Assembly (NCBI GenBank): GCA_004552195.1
Contig: SFPC01000076.1
Span: forward strand, 1-13,207
Source: Bacteroidales bacterium
GTDB taxonomy: Bacteria; Bacteroidota; Bacteroidia; Bacteroidales; Bacteroidaceae
DNA: 13,207 nucleotides
Reading direction: 5' to 3'
A model generated the notes under the pieces. It saw nothing but the letters and a program-made list of their open reading frames with translations. It was not told where the DNA came from and made no database searches. Position 1 is the stretch's first letter. Each line of letters opens with the position of its first letter. The position numbers were made by a program, and so were the translations under genes. Shown here piece after piece: positions 1 to 6,171 of this stretch.

Positions 1-23
1 CTGCGCTACCCCGTATTTTTCAT

Positions 24-50
24 CCCCTAAGCTAAAGACTTAGGGGTTTT
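24..50 (+). terminator. Hairpin with short T tract, possible terminator of a gene left of the window
   Basis: CCCCTAAG (24-31) pairs perfectly with CTTAGGGG (39-46) across a 7-base loop and is followed by TTTT (47-50). An outer pair, GTATTT (13-18) with AAATAC (52-57), extends the symmetry after a small internal mismatch. The T tract is on the plus strand, so it could end transcription of a plus-strand gene lying before base 1. The T run is short, so a role as a generic intergenic palindrome cannot be excluded. Confidence 0.45.
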
Positions 51-130
51 CAAATACGCTTTCTATAAGTAGGTGTTCTGACCTTTAGGGTTCTATGTAT
101 TTGGCCCTAACAATATGGCCTGCGAAAGGA

Positions 131-164
131 GCAAAAAGACTATTCCGGAAAACCGCCTTTTTGC
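131..164. terminator. A/T-flanked hairpin, possible terminator of the small HTH gene
   Basis: GCAAAAAG (131-138) pairs with CTTTTTGC (157-164), and inside it CGG (146-148) pairs with CCG (153-155) around AAAA. Read on the minus strand, the small CGG/CCG hairpin is followed by a CTTTTTGC run, so it could stop transcription arriving from the minus-strand gene at 283-504, about 120 bases downstream of its stop codon. The assignment rests only on symmetry and position. Confidence 0.35.
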
Positions 165-282
165 GCGCCTGCCTAATTCCGCAGACAAAACAAAAACATG
201 GGCTGTACAAGCGTCCTTACACCGCCCTTAAGAATATGAATAAATGTTTTCTATGGAGCAACCTATGAATGACTCTTTCCTT

Positions 283-504
283 TCAATCCTCACTACATTC
301 CCCCTTCTGGAATTGGTCTGAATAAAGTTTGAAGAAATCGTAGTTCAAAATGATGGAAATGCGCATGAGCAGTGCCGTATCCAAGTTTGACTTCTCAAAA
401 ATCTTGTACACATTTGTACGGCTACAAGCTAACTGGCGAGACAACCAAACCACGGTCTGATGCCGTTCATTGAGTTGCTTCCTAATTCGTGTGCCAATAT
501 GCAT
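283..504 (-). CDS. Small helix-turn-helix DNA-binding protein (Bacteroidales XRE-like)
   Basis: A 73-residue protein. The core from about residue 17 to 45 (TVVWLSRQLACSRTNVYKIFEK) reads as a helix-turn-helix: a helix with a WL-RQL pattern, a short turn at CSRTN, and a recognition helix NVYKIFEK. It is followed by a DTALLMRISIILNYDFFKLYS tail. I recognise this pattern (short MHIG start, TV-W, SRTN-YKIF, LL-RIS, DFF--YS) from small uncharacterised Bacteroidales regulators. It has no sensor or oligomerisation domain beyond the HTH, so it probably binds DNA as a small dimer (inference). It is transcribed away from the SpmAB-type gene with 342 bases between the two starts, so that gap could hold its operator. 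Target and ligand are unknown. Confidence 0.75.
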   Translation of the reverse strand: MHIGTRIRKQLNERHQTVVWLSRQLACSRTNVYKIFEKSNLDTALLMRISIILNYDFFKLYSDQFQKGECSED

Positions 505-846
505 ATATGAAAGAAGTTAATCGGTTGATAATGGAAAAATTGTATTATGGATTGTGCAAAGTAATGAGTTTGAGATGAAATAGTCATCATTTTTTTGTAC
601 CTAAAAACACTACATGATATGACTTTCGGCACAAATTTCTGCATTTTGTAGGCTCTGTGTTAACAGAAACTAAAGTTTTCAGCACTTTTGTAGCCATTTC
701 CTGTAACAAAATGACCATTCTCACAGGATGGGGCACGGGACGGCCGGCAATCCACCCATTCTGCCCCACGTTGCCACGGAAACAACGCCTGTAACTTTTC
801 TCCAACCCAAAAGAAGAAGTAACTTTGCCGCCAAAACGTACAGACC
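505..846. other. Divergent intergenic region between the HTH gene and the SpmAB-type gene
   Basis: No credible gene is seen in these 342 bases; the short reading frames here lack recognisable protein character. The left half is AT-rich. The stretch around 720-790 is distinctly more GC-rich and contains TGGGGCA (729-735) facing TGCCCCA (762-768), a possible 7-bp stem with a 26-base loop. The right end carries the promoter described separately. Any operator for the divergent HTH protein would be expected here, but I see no clear dyad that I can assign to it. Confidence 0.5.
796..828 (+). promoter_or_regulatory. Bacteroidota-type promoter for the SpmAB-type gene
   Basis: TAACTTTGC at 820-828 matches the Bacteroidota -7 consensus TAnnTTTG. 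TTTT at 796-799 lies 20 bases upstream and is a near match to the -33 TTTG box, with a normal spacing. Transcription would begin near 833-836, leaving a leader of only about a dozen bases before the ATG at 847. The 12-base string TAACTTTGCCGC also occurs ahead of the 6172 gene, which supports its being a promoter box. Confidence 0.6.
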
Positions 847-2076
847 ATGGTTCTCAACTACATCTGGATTGCATTTTTCGGCATTGCATTCGTCATTGCC
901 TTGGTGAAACTCATCTTCCTGGGCGACACGGAGGTGTTCCCGGCCATCATCAACTCCACGTTCGACACGTCCAAAACGGCCTTTGAAATTTCGCTGGGCC
1001 TCACGGGCGTGCTTTCGCTATGGTTGGGAATAATGAAAATTGGCGAGAAGGGAGGCGTGGTCAACGCCATGGCGCGGTTGCTGAGCCCGGTGTTCACGCG
1101 ACTTTTCCCCGAAATTCCGCGCAACCACCCCGTGTTCGGCAACATTTTTATGAACATTTCGGCCAATATGCTGGGACTGGACAATGCGGCCACGCCCTTG
1201 GGACTGAAAGCCATGGAAGGCTTGCAGGCACTGAACACGAAGAAGGACACGGCGTCAAACTCCATGATTATGTTCCTCGTGTTGAACACATCAGGTCTGA
1301 CTATCATCCCCGTAAGCATCATGGTGTACCGTGCACAAATGGGGGCGGCACAACCCACGGACATATTCATTCCCATCCTCATCGCCACTTTCTTCTCCAC
1401 CCTGGCCGGCGTCATCATCACCGGTCTGTACCAGCGTATTAACCTGCTTCAGCCTGTGCTGTTAGCCACGCTGGGCAGCCTGTCGCTGTTAGTGGCCACG
1501 TTGATATGGGGCTTCAGCCGCCTCGATGGCCCGATGATGAACACCGTGGGCACCACGTCGGCCAACGTGCTCCTATTCCTTATTATAATAAGCTTCATCG
1601 CTGCCGGGGTGCGCAAGCGCGTCAACGTCTACGACGCTTTTGTGGAAGGAGCCAAAGGCGGTTTTGAAACCGCCGTGCGCATCATTCCTTACCTCGTGGC
1701 AGTACTGGTGAGCATCGGTGTGTTCCGCGCTTCGGGTGCCATGGACTGGCTGATAGAAAGCGTGAAATGGCTGGTGGGCCTGACGGGTGCCGATGCCGAA
1801 TGGGTAGGTGCATTGCCCACAGCCCTGATGAAACCGCTTTCAGGCAGTGGTGCACGCGGCATGATGGTCGACGCGATGACCACTTACGGTGCCGACTCGT
1901 TTGTAGGGCGCCTCAGCTGCATCTTCCAAGGCTCCACCGACACCACCTTCTACATCCTGGCCGTCTACTTCGGCTCTGTGGGCATTTCCAAGACGCGCCA
2001 TGCGGTGGCCTGCGGCCTGCTGGCCGATTTGGCAGGCATCCTGGCCGCCATTGGCATCGCCTACCTATTCTTCTAA
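847..2076 (+). CDS. SpmA-SpmB fusion, nucleoside-recognition (Gate) domain membrane protein
   Basis: A 409-residue, very hydrophobic inner-membrane protein. Residues about 1-205 match SpmA: GLTGVLSLWLGIMKIGEKGG, the FPEIPRNHP stretch, NISANMLGLDNAATPLGLKAME, then KKDTASNSMIMFLVLNTS. Residues about 250-409 match SpmB: VYDAFVEGAKGGFETAVRIIPYLVAVLV, FRASGAMDWL, MKPLSGSGARGMMVD and GSTDTTFYILAVYFGSVG. In Bacillus the two halves are separate spore-maturation proteins linked to spore core dehydration; each has a nucleoside-recognition/Gate-type domain, and what they transport is not settled. Here both halves are one polypeptide with both signature regions intact. A sporulation role is implausible for this organism, so a transport or envelope role is inferred. 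The ATG at 847 follows a promoter box, and the next gene starts 43 bases after the stop. Confidence 0.88.
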   Translation: MVLNYIWIAFFGIAFVIALVKLIFLGDTEVFPAIINSTFDTSKTAFEISLGLTGVLSLWLGIMKIGEKGGVVNAMARLLSPVFTRLFPEIPRNHPVFGNIFMNISANMLGLDNAATPLGLKAMEGLQALNTKKDTASNSMIMFLVLNTSGLTIIPVSIMVYRAQMGAAQPTDIFIPILIATFFSTLAGVIITGLYQRINLLQPVLLATLGSLSLLVATLIWGFSRLDGPMMNTVGTTSANVLLFLIIISFIAAGVRKRVNVYDAFVEGAKGGFETAVRIIPYLVAVLVSIGVFRASGAMDWLIESVKWLVGLTGADAEWVGALPTALMKPLSGSGARGMMVDAMTTYGADSFVGRLSCIFQGSTDTTFYILAVYFGSVGISKTRHAVACGLLADLAGILAAIGIAYLFF

Positions 2077-2080
2077 ACCG

Positions 2081-2096
2081 GTTTTTGGTCAAAAAC
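2081..2096. other. Small inverted repeat between the SpmAB-type and flippase genes
   Basis: GTTTTTG (2081-2087) and CAAAAAC (2090-2096) form a perfect 7-bp dyad separated by two bases, just after the stop at 2076 and before the flippase ATG at 2120. A two-base loop is too tight for a good RNA hairpin, so a protein-binding dyad is as likely as a transcript structure. No T tract marks it as a terminator. Confidence 0.25.
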
Positions 2097-2119
2097 ACAG
2101 ATTTCTACACATTATATAT

Positions 2120-3636
2120 ATGTCTGAAACGAACACATCGTCCGCCGCGAAATCCGGCGGCATGAAATCATTAGCCAAGGACACGGCCATTTACGGTTTG
2201 TCGAGCATTGTAGGCCGTTTCCTCAATTACTTGCTCGTGCCGCTCTACACGGCGAAGCTTGCCGCCTCCACTGGCGGCTATGGGGTCATCACGGAGGTGT
2301 ACAGCTACGTGGCACTGCTGCTCGTACTCCTCACTTTCGGCATGGAAACCACATTCTTCCGTTTTGTAAACAAGGAAGAAGAACGCCCCATGCGGGTTTA
2401 CTCCACCACGCTCTGGATGGTGGGCGGCGTAGGACTGGTGTTCCTGGCCTTGGTTTTCGGTTTTCTGCCCTCCATCGCCGCTGAGCTCGATTATGCCGCA
2501 CACCCGGAGTTCCTGGGCATGATGGCGGTATGCGTGGCCATCGACGCTTTCCAGTGCATCCCCTTCGCCTACCTGCGTTACCAACGCCGGCCCATCAAGT
2601 TCGCCGCACTGAAACTGCTGTTCATCGTGCTGAACATCTCGCTCAACCTCGTGTATTTCCTCCTGCTGCCCTGGCTCTACGACAATCCCTCCACGCACGA
2701 TGTGGCGGCGACGGTGTGGGCTATGCGTTCGCCATCAACCTGTTCTGCACCGCCTTTGTCACGCTGTTCTTCCGCCGCGAGCTGACGGGCTTCCCATGGG
2801 TGTTCGACAAGGTGCTGGCTCGGCAGATGCTGGGCTATGCCTGGCCCATACTGATACTGGGCATAGCAGGCATATTGAACCAAACGGCCGACAAGATGCT
2901 GTTTCCGCGCTTGGTCGAGGGACAGGAAGGCAAGGTGCAGTTGGGCATTTACGGCGCAAGCGTGAAGATTGCCATGATCATGGCCATGATTACGCAGGCT
3001 TTCCGTTATGCCTACGAGCCCTTCGTCTTTGGCCGGCAAAAGGATCGCGACAATCGCGACACTTACGCCAAGGCGATGAAGTTTTTCCTTATCTTCACCC
3101 TTCTGGCTTTCCTCATGGTGATGGGGTATATCGACATTTTGAAACACATCATCGGTCGCAGCTACTGGGAAGGGCTGAAGGTGGTGCCCATCGTCATGGC
3201 GGCGGAAATCATGATGGGAATTTATTTCAACCTCTCGTTTTGGTACAAACTCATCGACAAAACCATCTGGGGAGCATGGTTCTCAGGCATAGGCTGCGCC
3301 GTATTGATAGCGGTCAACGTGCTGTTCATCCCCACCTACGGCTACATGGCTTGTGCATGGGCGGGCTTTGCAGGCTACGCCACGGCCATGACGCTCAGCT
3401 ACGTGGTGGGACAACGTTACTACCCCATTCGCTACCCGCTGAAGGACATGGCGGTGTACGTGGCCATCACATTGCTGTTCTTTGCCGTGATGCAGGCAGC
3501 CGCTACATGGATTGATGCGCTGTGGCTGCGGCTGCTCATCAACACGGGCTGCATTGCCCTGTTTATGGCGCACACGGTGCATTATGATTTCCCCTTGTCG
3601 AACCTGCCCGTGGTGGGCAAATATTTCAAACGGTAG
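2120..3636 (+). pseudogene. Polysaccharide/O-antigen flippase (MATE/MOP superfamily, Wzx-like), frameshifted
   Basis: Two overlapping frames together encode one polytopic membrane protein of about 505 residues, the normal size for a lipid-linked oligosaccharide flippase. The first frame runs from ATG 2120 to a stop at 2785. Its start (KSLAKDTAIYGLSSIVGRFLNYLLVPLYT) is the classic N-terminus of the family, and it has hydrophobic segments to about residue 190. Protein-like sequence then continues in the -1 frame as GVGYAFAINLFCTAFVTLFF, through LGYAWPILILGIAGILNQTADKMLF, to KYFKR and a stop at 3636. Joining the frames needs one missing base near 2702-2715: GAT-GTG followed by GGC-GGC-GAC-GGT restores a sensible reading. 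The product would flip undecaprenyl-linked glycans across the inner membrane. As written, the protein is cut at about residue 222 with a nonsense tail. Either the gene is broken or a base was lost in sequencing. The M16 gene starts 4 bases after its stop. Confidence 0.85.
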
Positions 3637-3640
3637 TTTC

Positions 3641-4873
3641 ATGTCACATCAAACCTATACGCTGGACAACGGCCTGCGCCTCATTCACGAGCCTTCCCAT
3701 TCTCAGGTGGTGTACTGCGGCTACGTGGTCTGTGCGGGCACACGCCACGAGGCGGAGGCCGACTCCGGAATGGCCCATTTCATCGAGCATCTCACCTTCA
3801 AGGGCACATCGCGCCGCCGGGCCTGCCACATAACGAACGGACTGGAGCGCGTGGGCGGCGACTTGAACGCTTTTACGACCAAACAGGAAACGGTGTACTA
3901 CGCCACGGTGCTGAAGAATGACTTTGCCCGGGCGGCGGATCTGCTGACCGACATCGTGTTCCACAGCACGTTTCCGCAGACGGAAATTGACAAGGAGGTG
4001 GAGGTAATCTGCGATGAAATCGACAGTTATCAGGACTCGCCGTCGGAACTTATCTTCGACGAGTTTGAAGCGATGATGTATCCCGGACAACCGTTGGGGC
4101 GTGACATTCTGGGCCGTGCCGAACGGCTGCGCCAGTACACCACGGCTGATGCCTTGCGCTTTGTGCGCCCTTATTATCACCCCTGCCACACAGCTTTTTA
4201 TGTGTACGGCGACGTGCCGTTCCGCACCATCGTGCGAACGCTCGAACGGCTCACATCGGACTTCGGACCGGCGGAACCCTCCCTTCCGGCTACGCAGCCT
4301 CCCACAGTGCCGTCCGTGCCGGCAGAGCCGTTGCGCATCGTGACAAAACAGACGCACCAGGCTCACGTCATGGTGGGCGGCCCGGCATACGGCGGGAGCA
4401 GTCCGCACCGCTTTGCCCTGACGCTGCTGAACAACATATTGGGCGGGCCGGGCATGAACTCGCGACTCAACCTGAGCCTGCGTGAAAAGGCGGGGCTGGT
4501 GTACAGCGTAGACTCCTACCTGAACACGTATCCTGACACGGGCTTCTGGAACGTATACTTCGGTTGCGATGCACACGATGTGGCGCGGTGCCGCCGACTG
4601 TTAGAGCGCGAATTGCGCCGTTTCATCGACAATCCGTTGTCGGAAACTCGGCTGAAAGCGGCCAAGAAGCAGCTGCTGGGACAGATAGGCATCTCGACCG
4701 ACGCGCCGGAAAATTATGCCTTGGCACTGGGGAAGACGTTTGCCCACTACAACCGCTATCGCGACATTGCCCGACTGTGCCGCGACATCAATGAAGTAAC
4801 AGCCGAGGAGATGCAGGCAGTAGCGGCCGAGGTGTACCGTCCGGAGCGGCTCACGACACTGATTTACCAATAG
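3641..4873 (+). CDS. M16 family zinc metallopeptidase (processing-peptidase-like)
   Basis: A 410-residue protein starting at ATG 3641, four bases after the flippase stop. The frame is open further upstream to 3512, but that part overlaps the flippase and has no family character. The inverted zinc motif HFIEH is at residues 46-50 (H46, E49, H50), with the third zinc ligand expected at E126 in EVICDEI, the 76-residue spacing usual in M16. Downstream are NAFTTKQETVYYA and, in the second (non-catalytic) domain, GGPGMNSRLNLSLREKAGLVYS with the conserved R281/Y288 pair. The length fits two M16 repeats in one chain, as in the single-chain bacterial MPP/YmxG-like group. No signal peptide is visible, so it is probably cytoplasmic, degrading or processing peptides (inference). 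Its substrate cannot be told from sequence. It appears co-transcribed with the flippase and QueG genes. Confidence 0.93.
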   Translation: MSHQTYTLDNGLRLIHEPSHSQVVYCGYVVCAGTRHEAEADSGMAHFIEHLTFKGTSRRRACHITNGLERVGGDLNAFTTKQETVYYATVLKNDFARAADLLTDIVFHSTFPQTEIDKEVEVICDEIDSYQDSPSELIFDEFEAMMYPGQPLGRDILGRAERLRQYTTADALRFVRPYYHPCHTAFYVYGDVPFRTIVRTLERLTSDFGPAEPSLPATQPPTVPSVPAEPLRIVTKQTHQAHVMVGGPAYGGSSPHRFALTLLNNILGGPGMNSRLNLSLREKAGLVYSVDSYLNTYPDTGFWNVYFGCDAHDVARCRRLLERELRRFIDNPLSETRLKAAKKQLLGQIGISTDAPENYALALGKTFAHYNRYRDIARLCRDINEVTAEEMQAVAAEVYRPERLTTLIYQ

Positions 4874-4880
4874 TACCACC

Positions 4881-5804
4881 ATGCTCCAGACAAAGAAGGT
4901 TAAACAGCTGGCCTCCGAAATAGGTTTCTCAGCCTGCGGCTTGGCTCCTGCCGGTCCGGTGGCGGAGGAACGCGCGGTAGAGTTGCGCCAATGGTTGGTG
5001 GAGGGATGCCATGCGGACATGGCGTATCTGGAAAACCATGTGGAGAAGCGGCTCAACCCTTGCCTGCTGGTAGACGGGGCACAAACGGTGGTGAGCGTGG
5101 CGGTGAACTATTATTCCGATCAAGTGCCGGCACCGTCATCAACGCAGTGGCGGTTGGCACGCTATGCCTACGGCACAGACTATCACGAAGTGGTGAAGGG
5201 AATGCTCCACCGATTGCTGGAGTTGCTGGGTCCAGAAGCGGGCGAAGGAAGCCGGGCTTTCGTGGACACGGCACCGGTGGACGAGAAATACTGGGCCAGG
5301 CGCTGCGGACTGGGGTGGCAAGGAAGGAACTCCCAGCTGATTATTCCGCAGGCGGGCAGTTATTTCTTTCTCGGAGAACTTATACTGACTGAAAAATGCG
5401 ATGAATACGATGATTTTATGCCTAATCGCTGCGGCACATGCCACCGCTGCGTGGAAGCGTGTCCGACAGGGGCATTGCGCGGCGATGGTCTGCTGGACGC
5501 CCGCCGCTGCCTGTCGTACCTGACCATTGAGCACCGTGGCCCGCTGCCTACGGAGGAGTCGCGACGGATGTCTCCCTGCTTTTACGGCTGCGACCGCTGC
5601 GCCGAGGCTTGTCCGTGGAACGAACGCTTTGCCCGCAACACCGAAGTGGAGGAGCTACAGCCCCGCCCCACCCTGCTCTGCATGGACAAGGCCGACTGGC
5701 AGCAGCTCACACGCGAGCAATACACTGAGATTTTCCGGAAAAGCGCGGTGAAAAGGGCGAAATTTGAAGGATTGAAGCGCAATATCGATGCCATGGAGCC
5801 GTAA
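4881..5804 (+). CDS. queG: Epoxyqueuosine reductase QueG (tRNA queuosine biosynthesis)
   Basis: A 307-residue cytoplasmic iron-sulfur and cobalamin enzyme that reduces epoxyqueuosine to queuosine at position 34 of GUN-anticodon tRNAs, the last step of the pathway. Visible marks: the N-terminal GFSACGLAPAGP; FVDTAPVDEKYWARRCGLGWQGRN at 127-150, whose Asp (D129) corresponds to the conserved acidic residue of the active site; a ferredoxin-like first cluster CGTCHRCVEACP (C184, C187, C190, C194); and a second set C233, C237, C240 and C244 in GCDRCAEACPW. The protein lacks the C-terminal HEAT-like extension of longer homologues such as the E. coli one, which is usual for Bacteroidota. It starts 7 bases after the M16 stop, so it is probably the last gene of that transcript. 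A long palindrome follows it. Confidence 0.95.
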   Translation: MLQTKKVKQLASEIGFSACGLAPAGPVAEERAVELRQWLVEGCHADMAYLENHVEKRLNPCLLVDGAQTVVSVAVNYYSDQVPAPSSTQWRLARYAYGTDYHEVVKGMLHRLLELLGPEAGEGSRAFVDTAPVDEKYWARRCGLGWQGRNSQLIIPQAGSYFFLGELILTEKCDEYDDFMPNRCGTCHRCVEACPTGALRGDGLLDARRCLSYLTIEHRGPLPTEESRRMSPCFYGCDRCAEACPWNERFARNTEVEELQPRPTLLCMDKADWQQLTREQYTEIFRKSAVKRAKFEGLKRNIDAMEP

Positions 5805-5816
5805 GGTGCAACATCA

Positions 5817-6068
5817 AATTATCAATTTAAGTTTCGGAGGTTATGAGGGATAAGGTTATGGTCGCTTCGCTCCTGAGGTTATGAGGTTATGAGGTTATAA
5901 AGTTACTCGATGCGGCTATCTTGACTACCTCAAACAGTATTTTTTATTTTGCAAAACCTTCTAACAGTAACTTTATAACCTCATAACCTCATAACCTCAG
6001 GAGCGAAGCGACCATAACCTTATCCCTCATAACCCTTCCACATGCGAAACTTGAATTACTAATTATCA
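5817..6068. repeat. Long palindromic intergenic element built from GAGGTTAT words
   Basis: A perfect 69-bp inverted repeat, 5839-5907 against 5966-6034, surrounds a 58-base loop. Each arm holds GGTTATGGTCGCTTCGCTCC (containing TCGCT twice in tandem), then three 8-base GAGGTTAT units, then AAAGTTACT. Outside these, AATTATCAATTTAAGTTTCG (5817-5836) matches the reverse complement of 6045-6064 at 17 of 20 positions, so almost the whole 250-bp stretch is one palindrome. AATTATCA also occurs in the same orientation at 5817-5824 and 6061-6068, which could be a target-site duplication or just a consequence of the palindromic ends. No reading frame is present. It looks like a non-autonomous MITE- or REPIN-like element, and as RNA it would fold into a very stable hairpin that could end or protect the queG transcript. 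Confidence 0.85.
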
Positions 6069-6098
6069 GGCAAAAGCATACATCTTAACAAAAACATT

Positions 6099-6107
6099 TA
6101 ACTTTGC
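6099..6107 (+). promoter_or_regulatory. Bacteroidota -7 promoter box for the DUF2723 gene
   Basis: TAACTTTGC fits TAnnTTTG and is followed by CGC exactly as at 820-831 ahead of the SpmAB-type gene. No clear -33 TTTG box is seen at the expected distance, so the call rests on the -7 element alone. Transcription would start near 6113, giving an AT-rich leader of about 60 bases without a Shine-Dalgarno sequence. The box lies just outside the palindromic element, so the 6172 gene probably has its own promoter, separate from queG. Confidence 0.5.
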
Positions 6108-6171
6108 CGCGCCTTCTTGGCTCACAAAAGGAAAACAAACTAATAACAACTACAAACCGCGTATATCTCAC

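Noticed and set aside
1..120. tRNA or small structured RNA at the left edge
   Set aside because: The palindromes do not fit a cloverleaf; no T-arm GTTC-like or CCA end pattern is found.
505..600. Promoter for the minus-strand HTH gene (TTACTTTGC read on the minus strand, about 50 bases before the ATG)
   Set aside because: It departs from TAnnTTTG at one of the two most conserved bases and has no -33 box at 19-21 bases, so it was not called as a feature.
858..1421. Minus-strand frame of 187 codons inside the SpmAB-type gene
   Set aside because: It is a shadow of a strongly conserved plus-strand protein, with no independent promoter or start context.
2702..2720. Programmed -1 ribosomal frameshift in the flippase
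   Set aside because: No slippery heptamer is in the right phase, no obvious downstream stimulator is seen, and flippases are not known to use recoding; a lost base is simpler.
3644..4576. Minus-strand open frame of 310 codons opposite the M16 gene
   Set aside because: The plus-strand frame carries the full M16 motifs. The antisense product is Arg/His/Val-rich without any recognisable domain.
5875..5899. CRISPR-like repeat array of GAGGTTAT units
   Set aside because: The units are 8 bases, directly abutting, with no spacers and no cas genes nearby. They belong to a palindromic intergenic element.
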